Positions 17,028 to 25,502 of a stretch of DNA of 64,000 nucleotides are shown here, piece by piece. Origin of the DNA: Streptomyces sp. R44 (GTDB lineage: Bacteria; Actinomycetota; Actinomycetes; Streptomycetales; Streptomycetaceae). Every line of letters starts with the position of its first letter. Position 1 is the first letter of the stretch. The translations under genes were made by a program, and so were the position numbers. Location: contig NZ_CP163444.1 in assembly GCF_041053105.1 (NCBI RefSeq), positions 1,984,001 through 2,048,000 on the forward strand, written 5' to 3'. The notes below the pieces were generated by a model, which did not search any database, was not told the DNA's origin, and saw only the letters and a program-made list of their open reading frames with translations.

Positions 17028-17434
17028 ATACGTACCTCCCAGTGAAACTCTCGCGCTCGGCGGGCCCCGACCAGGGCGTATGCCCCCTGGGGCGGCCCGG
17101 CATCGACGGGCGAGTGAGCCGTCAGCGTACGCGAGTTCAAGGCCCGAGCGCGTGGTGCAGCTCTCACCCCGGCGGGGCTCGCGGTGTGGCGTACGCCACT
17201 CGGAGCGGCCCGCGCGTCGCATGGAATTCCGCACGGACGTCTGTTTGAGGAAATTCCCCGGCGTTCAAACACTCTTCCGGAATCGACCCTCGCGACAATA
17301 GGGCTGAAGGTCATCGGATTTCCCGACGGACGCCTGGAATAGACCACCCGGTGAGACCCACTCCACATCACACGATCATCACGAAGGGAGCGGAACGACC
17401 GGGTCTGCTTCTCACTCCCTGTAACGTCGATTGG
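17028..17434. promoter_or_regulatory. Divergent control region, MFS pump / PAP2 protein
   Basis: 407 bases without a gene. It contains a perfect 14-base palindrome GTGGCGTACGCCAC (17186-17199) and, near the PAP2 end, a lower-GC stretch with GGAATT...AATTCC half-sites. TAACGT (17422-17427) stands 7 bases before the GTG of the PAP2 gene and may be a -10 box for a leaderless transcript. Confidence 0.45.
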
Positions 17435-18316
17435 GTGCGTACCGACATCTTTGCCCGGCTGGACCGGGAGCCGGAACCGCCGAAGATAGAGGTCCCGCGG
17501 ATGACCCGCACGCGTCTCGCCCTCTTCGGCGGGACGTCGGCGTTCTATCTCGCCATCGTCGTGGCCGTCCTGCTGTCGACATGGCTGGTGACCCTCGACT
17601 GGAAGATCATGCTCTTCCGGCCGTACCAGCAGTGGCCCGAGATCCACGGTTTCCTCGACTACTACGTCGTCCTCGGCCAGCGCGGCCCCACGGCCGTCAT
17701 GGTGGCCGCCTGGCTGGGCTGGCGCTCCTGGCGCCAGCACACCCTGCGGCCCCTGCTGTGCCTCGGCGCCGCCCTCCTGCTGCTCAACGTCTCGGTGGGC
17801 GCGGTCAAGCTCGGACTCGGCCGCCTCGGACCCCACTACGCGACCCAGATCGGCTCGCCCGAGCTCTTCGCGGGCGGTGACATATTCCCCTCGGGGCACA
17901 CCGCCAACGCGGTCGTGACCTGGGGCATCCTCGCCTACCTGGCGACCACCCCGAGGGCCCGGCGCTATCTGTCGGCGCTCTCCGCCGTGGTCGCGCTCGG
18001 GGTCGGCCTCACCACCGTGTACCTGGGCACGCACTGGCTGAGCGACGTGCTGCTCGGCTGGGCCGCCGGACTCCTCGTCCTGCTCGCGCTGCCCTGGTGC
18101 GAGCCGGTCCTCGCGGTGTCGGAGGCCTGGATCCTGGCCGCGCGCGACCGGGTGCGGGAGCGGCTGCGGGACCGCCGCCGGCTGGTGCCCTCGCTGCCCG
18201 TGGCCTCCGGTGGGCCGCGCCCGGTCCGGGAACCGGTCCGCGAGCCCGTACGGGAGCCGGTACGGGAGCCCGTGGGGGTGGCCGGCGGCCGGCGCGCCCC
18301 GGCGACCCGCGGCTGA
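17435..18316 (+). CDS. PAP2-family membrane phosphatase
   Basis: A 293-residue membrane protein with about six helices. Phosphatase motif 2 is PSGHT. Motif 3 reads TTVYLGTHWLSD, where His and Asp are kept but the usual SR pair is TT. Motif 1 is a short K-x4-R (VKLGLGRLGP) instead of K-x6-RP. The fold is clearly PAP2 (lipid phosphate or polyprenyl-pyrophosphate phosphatases), but the altered phosphate-binding arginines make activity uncertain. The C-terminus has four VREP repeats. I take GTG 17435 as start because TAACGT sits at leaderless distance; ATG 17501, with GAGG 8 bases upstream, is the alternative. Confidence 0.8.
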   Translation: MRTDIFARLDREPEPPKIEVPRMTRTRLALFGGTSAFYLAIVVAVLLSTWLVTLDWKIMLFRPYQQWPEIHGFLDYYVVLGQRGPTAVMVAAWLGWRSWRQHTLRPLLCLGAALLLLNVSVGAVKLGLGRLGPHYATQIGSPELFAGGDIFPSGHTANAVVTWGILAYLATTPRARRYLSALSAVVALGVGLTTVYLGTHWLSDVLLGWAAGLLVLLALPWCEPVLAVSEAWILAARDRVRERLRDRRRLVPSLPVASGGPRPVREPVREPVREPVREPVGVAGGRRAPATRG

Positions 18317-18327
18317 CACACGTACGG

Positions 18328-18358
18328 AAGGGCCCCGGCCGGATCGGCCGGGGCCCTT
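18328..18358 (+). terminator. Bidirectional hairpin terminator
   Basis: A perfect 14-bp stem (18328-18341 with 18345-18358) and 3-nt loop begin 12 bases after the PAP2 stop and 24 bases from the convergent I78 inhibitor gene. The right arm continues into TTTC. It fits as a shared terminator. Confidence 0.85.
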
Positions 18359-18381
18359 TCGCGTGCGGTCCCGCAGGCCCC

Positions 18382-18606
18382 TCAGCCGAGCCAGCAGCGG
18401 GTGACGGTGCCGTCCTCGACCTCGAAGTTGATGCGCCCGGAGAGGTACTCCATGGTGATGATCGAGCCGGGCGGCAGGGACCGGACGACGCTCCATCCGC
18501 GGGTCCTGGCGAGCCGCTCGGCCCCTCCGGCGTCGAGGCCCACATAGGACTCGGGAGCATCGCGGGGCGGTTCGGGAGTGCGCGAAGTGGGTGACATGAA
18601 CCTCAC
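18382..18606 (-). CDS. Proteinase inhibitor I78 family protein
   Basis: A 74-residue protein whose C-terminal half, VVRSLPPGSIITMEYLSGRINFEVEDGTVTRCWLG, matches the I78 pattern: basic-Leu start, MxYxxxRINxxxxxxG and terminal Cys-Trp-x-Gly. Family members inhibit serine proteases such as subtilisin or trypsin. There is no signal peptide, so it would act in the cytosol unless exported otherwise. GTG 18606 has GAGGGA at fair spacing; ATG 18597 is possible. A perfect CTTGTG-T-CACAAG palindrome lies at 18628-18640, about where its promoter should be. Stands alone. Confidence 0.8.
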   Translation of the reverse strand: MRFMSPTSRTPEPPRDAPESYVGLDAGGAERLARTRGWSVVRSLPPGSIITMEYLSGRINFEVEDGTVTRCWLG

Positions 18607-18627
18607 GTTAGTCCCTCGGCGGTCACG

Positions 18628-18640
18628 CTTGTGTCACAAG
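18628..18640. promoter_or_regulatory. CTTGTG-T-CACAAG palindrome, candidate operator
   Basis: A 13-base perfect inverted repeat in the region between the I78 gene and ctaD. It resembles TTGTG/CACAA half-sites of Crp/Fnr- or Rex-like regulators, but lacks their 4-8 base spacer. Which gene it controls is open. Confidence 0.35.
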
Positions 18641-18905
18641 TTCTCGACATAAGTCCGCCCGGTCCGCCGTCCCCTCCGAGGGCTGTTTCCGGCCGTTTCT
18701 CCAGTAATTCCGCACGGCATCCATCAGTTCGCACGAAGGGTTCAGAAGTGCGGCCAAGGCGCCTTCAATTCCGCCTTCCCGCAAGCTCGTCCCGAATTGC
18801 CTCGGCGACGCGCGCCCGAGGCGCACACTCTTCCCTTACACAATGCTTACGCTGGCCGAACGCCCGGAGACGCGGAGCCGGGACCACGGCGAGGCGGAGG
18901 CAGGG

Positions 18906-20621
18906 ATGGGCAACGGGGCAGCGACCGCGACCGTCGAATCGGCCCGGCAACGGCACGGCCGCATCCTGATCGACTGGCTCACCACGACCGACCACAAGAA
19001 GATCGGCCACCTGTATCTGGCCACCTCGTTCCTCTTCTTCCTGGCCGCCGGGCTCATGGCGATGCTGATGCGGGCCGAGCTGGCCCGCCCCGGGCTCCAG
19101 CTCGTCTCGAACCAGGTGTTCAACCAGGCCTTCACCCTGCACGGAACGATCATGCTGCTGCTCTTCGCGACGCCCACCTTCGCCGGCTTCGCGAACGAGC
19201 TGGTGCCGCTGCAGATCGGCTCCCCCGACGTCGCCTTCCCGCGGCTCAACATGTTCTCGTACTGGCTGTTCCTCTTCGGCGGCCTGATGGTCCTCGGCTC
19301 CTTCCTCACCCCCACCGGGCCCGCCGCCTTCGGCTGGACCGCCTACGCCCCGCTGAACAGCCTGGAGCGGTCACCGGGCGTCGGTGTCGACCTGTGGATC
19401 ATGGGGCTCGCGCTCTCCGGCTTCGGCACGATCCTCACCTCGGTGAACTTCCTCGCCACCATCGTCTGCATGCGGGCGCCCGGCATGACGATGTTCCGGA
19501 TGCCGATCTTCACCTGGAACATCCTCTTCACCACGATCCTGGTGCTCGCCGCCTTCCCCGTCCTCGCGGCGGCGCTGCTCGTCCTGGAGGCCGACCGGCG
19601 TCTCGGCGCCCTGGTCTTCCAGCCCGAGAACGGCGGGGCGCTGCTCTGGCAGCACCTCTTCTGGTTCTTCGGCCACCCCGAGGTCTACATCATCGCGCTG
19701 CCGTTCTTCGGGATCGTCAGCGAGATCATCCCGGTCTTCTCCCGGAAGCCGATCTTCGGGTACGCGACGCTGGTCGCCGCCACCATGACGATCACCGGGC
19801 TCTCGGTGGTGGTCTGGGCCCACCACATGTTCGCGACGGGCGCGGTGCTGCTGCCGTTCTTCTCGCTGCTGTCGTTCCTCATCGCGGTGCCCACCGGGGT
19901 GAAGTTCTTCAACTGGACCGGGACGATGCTGCGCGGCTCGCTCTCCTTCGAGACCCCGATGCTCTGGTCCGTCGGCTTCCTGGTGTCCTTCCTCTTCGGC
20001 GGGCTCACCGGCGTCATCCTCGCCTCGCCGCCGATGGACTTCCAGGTCACCGACTCGTACTTCGTGGTCGCCCACTTCCACTACACGGTCTTCGGCACGG
20101 TGGTCTTCGCGACCTTCGCCGGCTTCTACTTCTGGTGGCCCAAGTTCACCGGCCGGATGCTCGACGAGCGGCTCGGGAAGATCCACTTCTGGACCCTCTT
20201 CGTCGGCTTCCACACCACGTTCCTGGTGCAGCACTGGCTGGGCGCGGAGGGCATGCCCCGCCGATACGCCGACTACCTGGCGGCCGACGGCTTCACGACG
20301 CTCAACACGGTCTCCTCCATCGGCGCCTTCCTGCTCGGCGCGTCCACCCTGCCGTTCCTCTACAACGTCTGGCGGACCTGGCGGTACGGCGAGAAGGTCG
20401 AGGTCGACGACCCCTGGGGCTTCGGGCGCTCCCTCGAATGGGCGACCTCCTGCCCGCCGCCCCGGCACAACTTCGAGTCCGTGCCCCGGATCCGCTCCGA
20501 GTCGCCCGCCTTCGACCTCCACCACCCGGAGTTCGCCGCGTACGAACGGATGCGGATCAGCCCTCCGAGCGATCGAGGGCCCGGGACAGGCGGTCCCTCA
20601 GCGCCCGCACGGCCTCGGTGA
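18906..20621 (+). CDS. ctaD: Cytochrome c oxidase subunit I (orphan copy)
   Basis: A 571-residue heme-copper oxidase subunit I with 12 helices. The ligands are visible: TLHGTIM (heme a His), GHPEVY (CuB His with the cross-linked Tyr), WAHHMF (CuB His pair) and HFHYTVFG (heme a3 and heme a His). The proton-channel sequence [14 protein letters not shown] is also present. ATG 18906 has GGAGG 6 bases upstream and is preferred; an ATG at 18843 would add 21 residues without an RBS. No ctaC, ctaE or ctaF lies nearby, so this is a second, isolated copy that must pair with subunits made elsewhere. The stop overlaps the convergent WYL regulator gene by 65 bases. Confidence 0.93.
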   Translation: MGNGAATATVESARQRHGRILIDWLTTTDHKKIGHLYLATSFLFFLAAGLMAMLMRAELARPGLQLVSNQVFNQAFTLHGTIMLLLFATPTFAGFANELVPLQIGSPDVAFPRLNMFSYWLFLFGGLMVLGSFLTPTGPAAFGWTAYAPLNSLERSPGVGVDLWIMGLALSGFGTILTSVNFLATIVCMRAPGMTMFRMPIFTWNILFTTILVLAAFPVLAAALLVLEADRRLGALVFQPENGGALLWQHLFWFFGHPEVYIIALPFFGIVSEIIPVFSRKPIFGYATLVAATMTITGLSVVVWAHHMFATGAVLLPFFSLLSFLIAVPTGVKFFNWTGTMLRGSLSFETPMLWSVGFLVSFLFGGLTGVILASPPMDFQVTDSYFVVAHFHYTVFGTVVFATFAGFYFWWPKFTGRMLDERLGKIHFWTLFVGFHTTFLVQHWLGAEGMPRRYADYLAADGFTTLNTVSSIGAFLLGASTLPFLYNVWRTWRYGEKVEVDDPWGFGRSLEWATSCPPPRHNFESVPRIRSESPAFDLHHPEFAAYERMRISPPSDRGPGTGGPSAPARPR

Positions 20622-21525
20622 GCTCGGACGGCTCGACCACCTCGAACTCGAAGCCCATGAACATCACGTGGAACACCATCATGTCGAGGGTGCGCGCCCC
20701 CGTCCGCAGCAGGCAGGCGTCCTCGCCGTCCGCCGTCAGGACGCCGTCCAGCGGGCCGACGACGGCGGCCGCCTCGGCGAGCGGGACGAAGAGCCGGACG
20801 GTCGCCTCCTCCGCGTAGGCGGAACCGGACACCCCCTTCGCCACATAGGCGGCGAGGTCCTCGGCGGGCGGCTCGCGGGGCGGGAAACGGGGACCGTGCG
20901 GCGGGGCCGGCTCGATCCGGTCGGCCCGGAACGTACGCCAGTCGCCCCGGTCCAGGTCCCAGGCGACGAGATACCAGCGCCGCTCCGTGCAGACCAACCG
21001 GTGCGGCTCGACGGTCCTGCGGGTGGCCGTGCCGCCGTGGTCGCGGTAGGCGAAGCGGAGCCGCTCGCTGTCCCGGCAGGCGTTGGCCAGCTCGGTGAGG
21101 ACGGCCGGGTCGACGCGCTCGCCGGGGGTACGGAGCAGGGGGACCGTGAAGGCGTTGAGCGCCCCGATCCGGCGCCGGAGCCGGCCCGGCAGCACCTGCT
21201 CCAACTTGGCCAAGGCACGCACAGAACTCTCGCCGATGCCCTCGACCCCCTGCCCGGCGGCGGACCGCAGCCCGACCGCCACGGCGACGGCCTCCTCGTC
21301 GTCGAGGAGCAGCGGCGGCAGCTCGGCCCCGGCCCCGAGCTGGTACCCGCCGCCCGTGCCGGGACTGGCGTGCACGGGATAACCGAGCTCCCGCAGCCGG
21401 CCGACGTCCCGCCGCACGGTCCTCGGGGTGACCCCGAGCCGCTCGGCGAGATCCTCACCGGACCACTCGCGATGGGCCTGAAGCAACGACAGCAGCCGCA
21501 GCAGCCGCGCGGAGGTCTCCAACAT
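20557..21525 (-). CDS. HTH/WYL-domain transcriptional regulator (YafY type)
   Basis: A 322-residue regulator. Residues 1-60 are a winged helix ([51 protein letters not shown]). Residues about 140-225 are the WYL domain, with the core seen as [23 protein letters not shown], and a WCX-type C-terminal region follows. Such proteins sense nucleotide or other ligands through the WYL fold. Start is ATG 21525. The 3' end overlaps ctaD tail to tail by 65 bases, so the two messages are antisense over that stretch. The target is unknown. Confidence 0.9.
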   Translation of the reverse strand: MLETSARLLRLLSLLQAHREWSGEDLAERLGVTPRTVRRDVGRLRELGYPVHASPGTGGGYQLGAGAELPPLLLDDEEAVAVAVGLRSAAGQGVEGIGESSVRALAKLEQVLPGRLRRRIGALNAFTVPLLRTPGERVDPAVLTELANACRDSERLRFAYRDHGGTATRRTVEPHRLVCTERRWYLVAWDLDRGDWRTFRADRIEPAPPHGPRFPPREPPAEDLAAYVAKGVSGSAYAEEATVRLFVPLAEAAAVVGPLDGVLTADGEDACLLRTGARTLDMMVFHVMFMGFEFEVVEPSELTEAVRALRDRLSRALDRSEG

Positions 21526-21584
21526 GCGGGCGAGTCTGCCACGCCCCGTTGTGGGCAGGCGTTCCGCAAGGGGCGGTGCCCACC

Positions 21585-21792
21585 CCGTTGTGGGCATGCG
21601 TTCCGCCGGGGCGGAACGGGTGGGCACAACGGAACGGCGCTCCTGCCGGCGCCAGAGGCTCCCGCGCCTGAACCCGCACCACTGGTGCCGTACAGCAGGT
21701 GCTGGTCCAGGCGCGGAACGCGGAGGCGCCGCTGGGCGCGCCGTCCCGTGTGCCCACCCGTCCCGCCCCAGCGGGACGATTGCCCACACGGG
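21585..21792 (+). repeat. Three-hairpin intergenic repeat, copy 1
   Basis: Hairpin A is at 21585-21632: outer stem CCGTTGTG/CACAACGG, 6-nt internal loops GGCATG and GGTGGG, inner stem CGTTCCGC/GCGGAACG. Hairpin B is at 21745-21792: outer CCCGTGTG/CACACGGG, inner CGTCCCGC/GCGGGACG, loop CCCA. Between them is a 112-base middle segment nearly identical to copy 2. An extra partial left arm stands at 21546-21567. It ends 31 bases past the stop of the minus-strand glycosyltransferase. Confidence 0.9.
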
Positions 21793-21822
21793 GGGGGTGG
21801 GCCCCACACGGGCGCGGCCGCG

Positions 21823-23097
21823 TCAGCGGAGGCGGCGGACGATTCGGCCCGCTCTCGCCTTCTGGGCGTAGATCGCGTCGATCAGGCGACCAAGCCCCCG
21901 GTGCACCCGAACCCGCCCCGGCGAGTGGACGCGACGGCTCGCGCCCCGAGCGACCAGCTCCGACCACAGCGCCTCGTGCCGCGCGGCGATCCGCACCGGG
22001 TCGAAGCGTTCGGACGCGGCGAGCGCCGCCCGCCCCGCCTTGGCCCGCAGCTCGTCGTCCGAGATGAGCTCGCGCAGCGCGGAAGCGACCGCGGCGACGT
22101 CGGCGACCGGCACGAGCCGCCCGTCGACCCCGTCCTCGATGATCTCGCGCGGCCCGTAGGGGCAGTCGGTGGAGACGACGGGCAGCCCGCACCGCATCGC
22201 CTCGACGATCGTCATGCCGAAGGACTCCCGCTCGGAGGTCACGGCGGCGATGGAGCCCTTGGCCCATTCGGGTTCCATGGGGGTGACCGAGCCCATGAGG
22301 AAGGCCTGCCCCTCCAGGCCGCGCTCCTTGATCTGCCGGGTCAGCGGGGCCCTGAGGTCCTGGACCGCGTCGCCGGAGCCGTAGATCCGCAGTTTCCAGT
22401 CGGGATGGTCGGCGGCCACGGACGCGAAGGCGTCGATCAGCACGTCGTACCGCTTGACCCTGGTCAGCCGCCCCGCCGCGACGACGGTCCGCGCCGCGAG
22501 GTCGGCGGGCGGAACCGAGGGCGCGGGCACGCTGTTGGGGACGGCCTCGACGCGGACGCCGGGCAGGGCGAGCCGCCGGTACGCGCGGGCGTCGGCCTCG
22601 GTGACGGTGGTGACGGCGTCGAGGAGCGCGTACTCGTGGCCGATGTCCCGGCGCAGCCGGTAGCTGTGGCCGTCCAGGATCAGGTGCTCCTGGCCGACGA
22701 GGACGGGCCCCCGGCGGGCCTGCCGGGCGAGGTGCACGTTGAGCCCGGGGCGGGTGGCGACGAGGACGTCGGCCTCCACTCCGCGCAGGTATTCGCCGAT
22801 CCGGGTGTCGGTGAGCGCGCTGTACTGCTTCCAGCGGCCGTCGCCGCGCGGGAAGACCTGGGCGGGACGGTGGAAGTCGGGGTCGTCGCCGTCGTATCCG
22901 GGGCTGTCCCGGCGCAGGTCGACGAGGTGGCGCAGGGTCACCCCCGACGGGAGGCCGAGGTGCGGCCGGTCCCGGTGGCGGAACACCGAGACGATCTCGA
23001 CCTCGTGACGTTCCGCCAGTTCCTCGGCGAGGGTGAACGTGGTCCGGATCGTGCCGCCGTAGTGATAGCCGTTGTGAAGCAGAAAGGAGATACGCAT
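21823..23097 (-). CDS. Glycosyltransferase, family 4
   Basis: A 424-residue GT-B glycosyltransferase. The N-terminus MRISFLLHNGYHYGGTIRTTFTLAEEL is the acceptor-side Rossmann start. The donor-side domain holds VVAAGRLTRVKRYDVLIDAF, the catalytic EX7E motif ERESFGMTIVEAMRCGLPVVSTDCPYGPREII, and a basic C-terminus. No membrane segment. It probably adds a sugar to a surface glycan or glycolipid; similar single GT4 proteins are common in Streptomyces. Start is ATG 23097 with AAAGGAG upstream. It ends 31 bases before a copy of the three-hairpin repeat. It follows the Liv-type binding protein with an 81-base gap. Confidence 0.88.
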   Translation of the reverse strand: MRISFLLHNGYHYGGTIRTTFTLAEELAERHEVEIVSVFRHRDRPHLGLPSGVTLRHLVDLRRDSPGYDGDDPDFHRPAQVFPRGDGRWKQYSALTDTRIGEYLRGVEADVLVATRPGLNVHLARQARRGPVLVGQEHLILDGHSYRLRRDIGHEYALLDAVTTVTEADARAYRRLALPGVRVEAVPNSVPAPSVPPADLAARTVVAAGRLTRVKRYDVLIDAFASVAADHPDWKLRIYGSGDAVQDLRAPLTRQIKERGLEGQAFLMGSVTPMEPEWAKGSIAAVTSERESFGMTIVEAMRCGLPVVSTDCPYGPREIIEDGVDGRLVPVADVAAVASALRELISDDELRAKAGRAALAASERFDPVRIAARHEALWSELVARGASRRVHSPGRVRVHRGLGRLIDAIYAQKARAGRIVRRLR

Positions 23098-23178
23098 CGC
23101 GCCGCCGGTTCCCCCCGGTCAGTCGGTGTTCTTTCGATCGGTCGGTGCCCGACTGTACTGCGGGTCCGCGGCCGCCTT

Positions 23179-24471
23179 TCACGGACGGTAGCCGAGCTGG
23201 GGGACGGTCGCGCAGTTCTCCGTCATGTCTCCCTGGCTCACCCAGCCCCGTCCGTCCTGCCAACGGGCCACGGACAGACAGGTGTTACGGCTGGCGGGCG
23301 GCCGGGGCAGCCGCTCGAACCGTACGGGGAGCAGCAGTCCGCGCGCGGTGTACGGCTCCGGACGGTTCATGAACTCCTCGACGCAGCCGCGGGTGAGCGC
23401 GCCCCGGGCGAGGCAGGAGCGGGCGGCGTCGGTGAACCACATGGCCGCCGCCCAGCCCTCCAGCTGCCACTGGGACAGCGGCCGGTCCCCCATCGCCGTC
23501 CGGAACTCGTGGACCGCCGGCTGCGCGGTGTCCTGGTAGTTGCGGCTGGATCCCGTCACCCACAGCGAGGCCCGGCAGCCGGGCGCCCGGGCGTAGTCGC
23601 GGGGGACGGCCGAGGACCAGTTCTGCACGTTCGTCACCTTGGCGGAGACCCGGACCCCGAGCGTCTCCATCGCCTCGCACAGCCGCACGTTGCCGTGGGT
23701 GTCCATGGCGTCGAAGACGAGGTCGACGTGCTCGGCCCGCAGATCGGCGGCGACCGCGCGGAAGTTGGGCAGCGCGAAGTCGACCTGTTCCTCGACGACC
23801 CGGTAGCCCTCGGTGCGCAGGCCGCGTGCGACGAGCCGGGCGTAGGCGGCGGACGCGGCCTGGTTGTAGGAGACGACGGCGGCGGTCCGCGCGCCCAGCT
23901 TCTCGCGGAACCAGTGGTAGACCTCGGTCCCGCCGTACAGCGTGCCGTTCCAGCCGGGCGCGCGGCCGGTGCGCGGGGCGGAGCTGCCGTAGATGCCGTA
24001 GAGGTGCGGATAGGTGTCGTAGGCGGGGGTGAGGGGCTGGCCTCCGATGTCGGGGACGCCGGCCCGGGCGACGAGGGGCGCGCCCGCGTAGTTCAGGGCG
24101 GTGGTGGCGACGAGGGCGAAGACGCCGCGCTCGTCGACGAGCCGGTGCACGCAGGCGTTGTTGCCGACGCCGCTGCCGCCGTCGTCGCAGGTCTCGACCT
24201 CGATCCGGCGTCCGTCGAGGCCACCGCGCGCGTTGAGGGCGTCGAACCAGGCACGGGCTCCGTCGCGCGGGCCGGTGAAGGTCTCCCCGCCGACGGGGCT
24301 GGTGGTGCTGGTGATGATCCCGACGCGGAGCGGCTCACCGCCGGAGGGGTTGACGGTGGGCCGCGTCTCGAAGGCGCGCTCCGGGAGCCGGCTGCCGCAT
24401 CCCGTGAGGAGGGTGAGGAGCACGGCCAGGAGCAGCGCCGCGATCGCCTCAGCAGCCCGGAACGGTGACAC
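23179..24471 (-). CDS. Liv-type ABC transporter substrate-binding lipoprotein
   Basis: A 430-residue periplasmic-binding-protein-like lipoprotein. The signal peptide ends LLTGC, giving Cys25. The LivK fold appears as LRVGIITSTTSPVGG, DARAWFDALNARGGLDGRRIEVETCDD and VDLVFDAMDTHGN. It is longer and more Cys-rich than typical LivK. The GTG start at 24471 overlaps the upstream lipoprotein gene by 23 bases. Divergent at 25104-28821 are the permease and ATPase genes of a branched-chain-type transporter, which presumably it serves. Confidence 0.85.
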   Translation of the reverse strand: MSPFRAAEAIAALLLAVLLTLLTGCGSRLPERAFETRPTVNPSGGEPLRVGIITSTTSPVGGETFTGPRDGARAWFDALNARGGLDGRRIEVETCDDGGSGVGNNACVHRLVDERGVFALVATTALNYAGAPLVARAGVPDIGGQPLTPAYDTYPHLYGIYGSSAPRTGRAPGWNGTLYGGTEVYHWFREKLGARTAAVVSYNQAASAAYARLVARGLRTEGYRVVEEQVDFALPNFRAVAADLRAEHVDLVFDAMDTHGNVRLCEAMETLGVRVSAKVTNVQNWSSAVPRDYARAPGCRASLWVTGSSRNYQDTAQPAVHEFRTAMGDRPLSQWQLEGWAAAMWFTDAARSCLARGALTRGCVEEFMNRPEPYTARGLLLPVRFERLPRPPASRNTCLSVARWQDGRGWVSQGDMTENCATVPQLGYRP

Positions 24472-24955
24472 CGCTCAGCTCGACCAGGCCGCACAGGGTC
24501 TTCATGGAGACCTTCCAGGTGTCGTTCTGGAGGACGGAGGTGCCCTTGGAGCCGGGCAGGGCTGGGGAGCCGCCGACCAGGAGGTCGTAGGTGACGTTCG
24601 CGTCGGTGGCCGAGGTGAACTCGATGCCGGTGACCTTCGCGGAGGTCATGGCCGCGTTCTTGTCGGCGGCGAAGGCACCGAGCACGGGCCGCAGCTGCTC
24701 CCCGTTCTCCAGGAGCTTCACCTTCTCGGCGACGGGGGTCCTCGGGTCGAAGAACGCCGTCCAGTTCTTGGTGATCTGGGCCTTGGCGGCGACCGGGTCG
24801 GCGGGACCGACCGTCGGCGGGGAGGACGAGACCGTGCCGCCCGTCTTCCCGCCGTTGTCGTCGGAGCAGCTCGCGAGAGCGGGCGCCAGGGCGAGGACGG
24901 CGACGGTCCCGAGGACCGCGAGGCGGCGGCGTCCACCGAGTCGTACGACAGCCAT
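24449..24955 (-). CDS. Small lipoprotein
   Basis: A 168-residue secreted lipoprotein with a basic start (MAVVRLGGRRR) and lipobox ALASC (Cys about 30). The mature part, ADPVAAKAQITKNWTAFFDPRTPVAEKVKLLENGEQL, followed by VTGIEFTSATDANVTYDLLVGG, looks like a small NTF2-like fold often seen in Streptomyces low-molecular-weight antigen (Mtb12-like) lipoproteins. It ends in ...VTVPGC. It lies ahead of and overlaps the Liv-type binding protein, so the two are probably made together. Function unknown. Confidence 0.75.
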   Translation of the reverse strand: MAVVRLGGRRRLAVLGTVAVLALAPALASCSDDNGGKTGGTVSSSPPTVGPADPVAAKAQITKNWTAFFDPRTPVAEKVKLLENGEQLRPVLGAFAADKNAAMTSAKVTGIEFTSATDANVTYDLLVGGSPALPGSKGTSVLQNDTWKVSMKTLCGLVELSGVTVPGC

Positions 24956-25103
24956 CTGGTCACCACCGGATGTCGCGCCGGTCCGGAGCCGGTCCGGAGC
25001 GGCTGGTGTTTCCAGGGTGAGACGGATCGGGGCATAGTGCAAGGAAAGGGAAGACAAGGGGACGCCAACGAAAGGGCAGGGGGAGGAGACGAGGGAGGCC
25101 CCG

Positions 25104-25502
25104 GTGCCGACATCCCGGATCCTGCTGTGGAGCGGTCTCGCGGCGGCCGCCGGGGGCGCGGTGCTCAGTGCGCTCGGCTGGTACGGGATCTCCGGCGAGC
25201 GGTTCGCGGAGCGCCAGCTGCCCTATCTGGCCTCGTGCACGGTGCCGGGGGCGGCGCTCCTGGTGGCGGGCGCGGTCCTCGTGGCGGCGGCCGCGCTGCT
25301 TCCCGTACGCCCTCCGGAGCCGAGTCCCCCGCCTCCGGAGGAGACTCCCCGGCCGTCCTCGGACGGCCCCCTCCTGCGGGTCCCGGCGGGGACGCTCGCG
25401 CACCGCCCCGACTGCCCGCTGGTGGCGGGCAAGGCGGAGGCCGTGGAAGCGGGGGACGCGGAGCTGGCGCCCTGCCCGGTGTGTGAACCGTGGCCTCCCT
25501 GA
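25104..25502 (+). CDS. Small two-helix membrane protein
   Basis: A 132-residue protein with two membrane helices (about 5-27 and 45-67), then a Pro/Glu-rich stretch. The tail has HRPDCPLV...LAPCPVC, a Cys/His arrangement that could bind a metal. The GTG start at 25104 follows GGGAGG. The stop overlaps the LivHMG start by 13 bases, so it is co-translated with the transporter and may be an accessory subunit. I do not recognise a family. Confidence 0.75.
   Translation: MPTSRILLWSGLAAAAGGAVLSALGWYGISGERFAERQLPYLASCTVPGAALLVAGAVLVAAAALLPVRPPEPSPPPPEETPRPSSDGPLLRVPAGTLAHRPDCPLVAGKAEAVEAGDAELAPCPVCEPWPP

Noticed and set aside
18623..18826. A 67-codon minus-strand frame upstream of ctaD
   Set aside because: No RBS-supported start and no recognisable domain; it lies where the ctaD and I78 promoters should be.
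20668..24468. A very long open frame on the plus strand opposite the WYL, glycosyltransferase and Liv lipoprotein genes
   Set aside because: High GC keeps antisense frames open. It opposes genes with clear domains, and the translation is low-complexity Gly/Arg/Pro-rich with no known motif.
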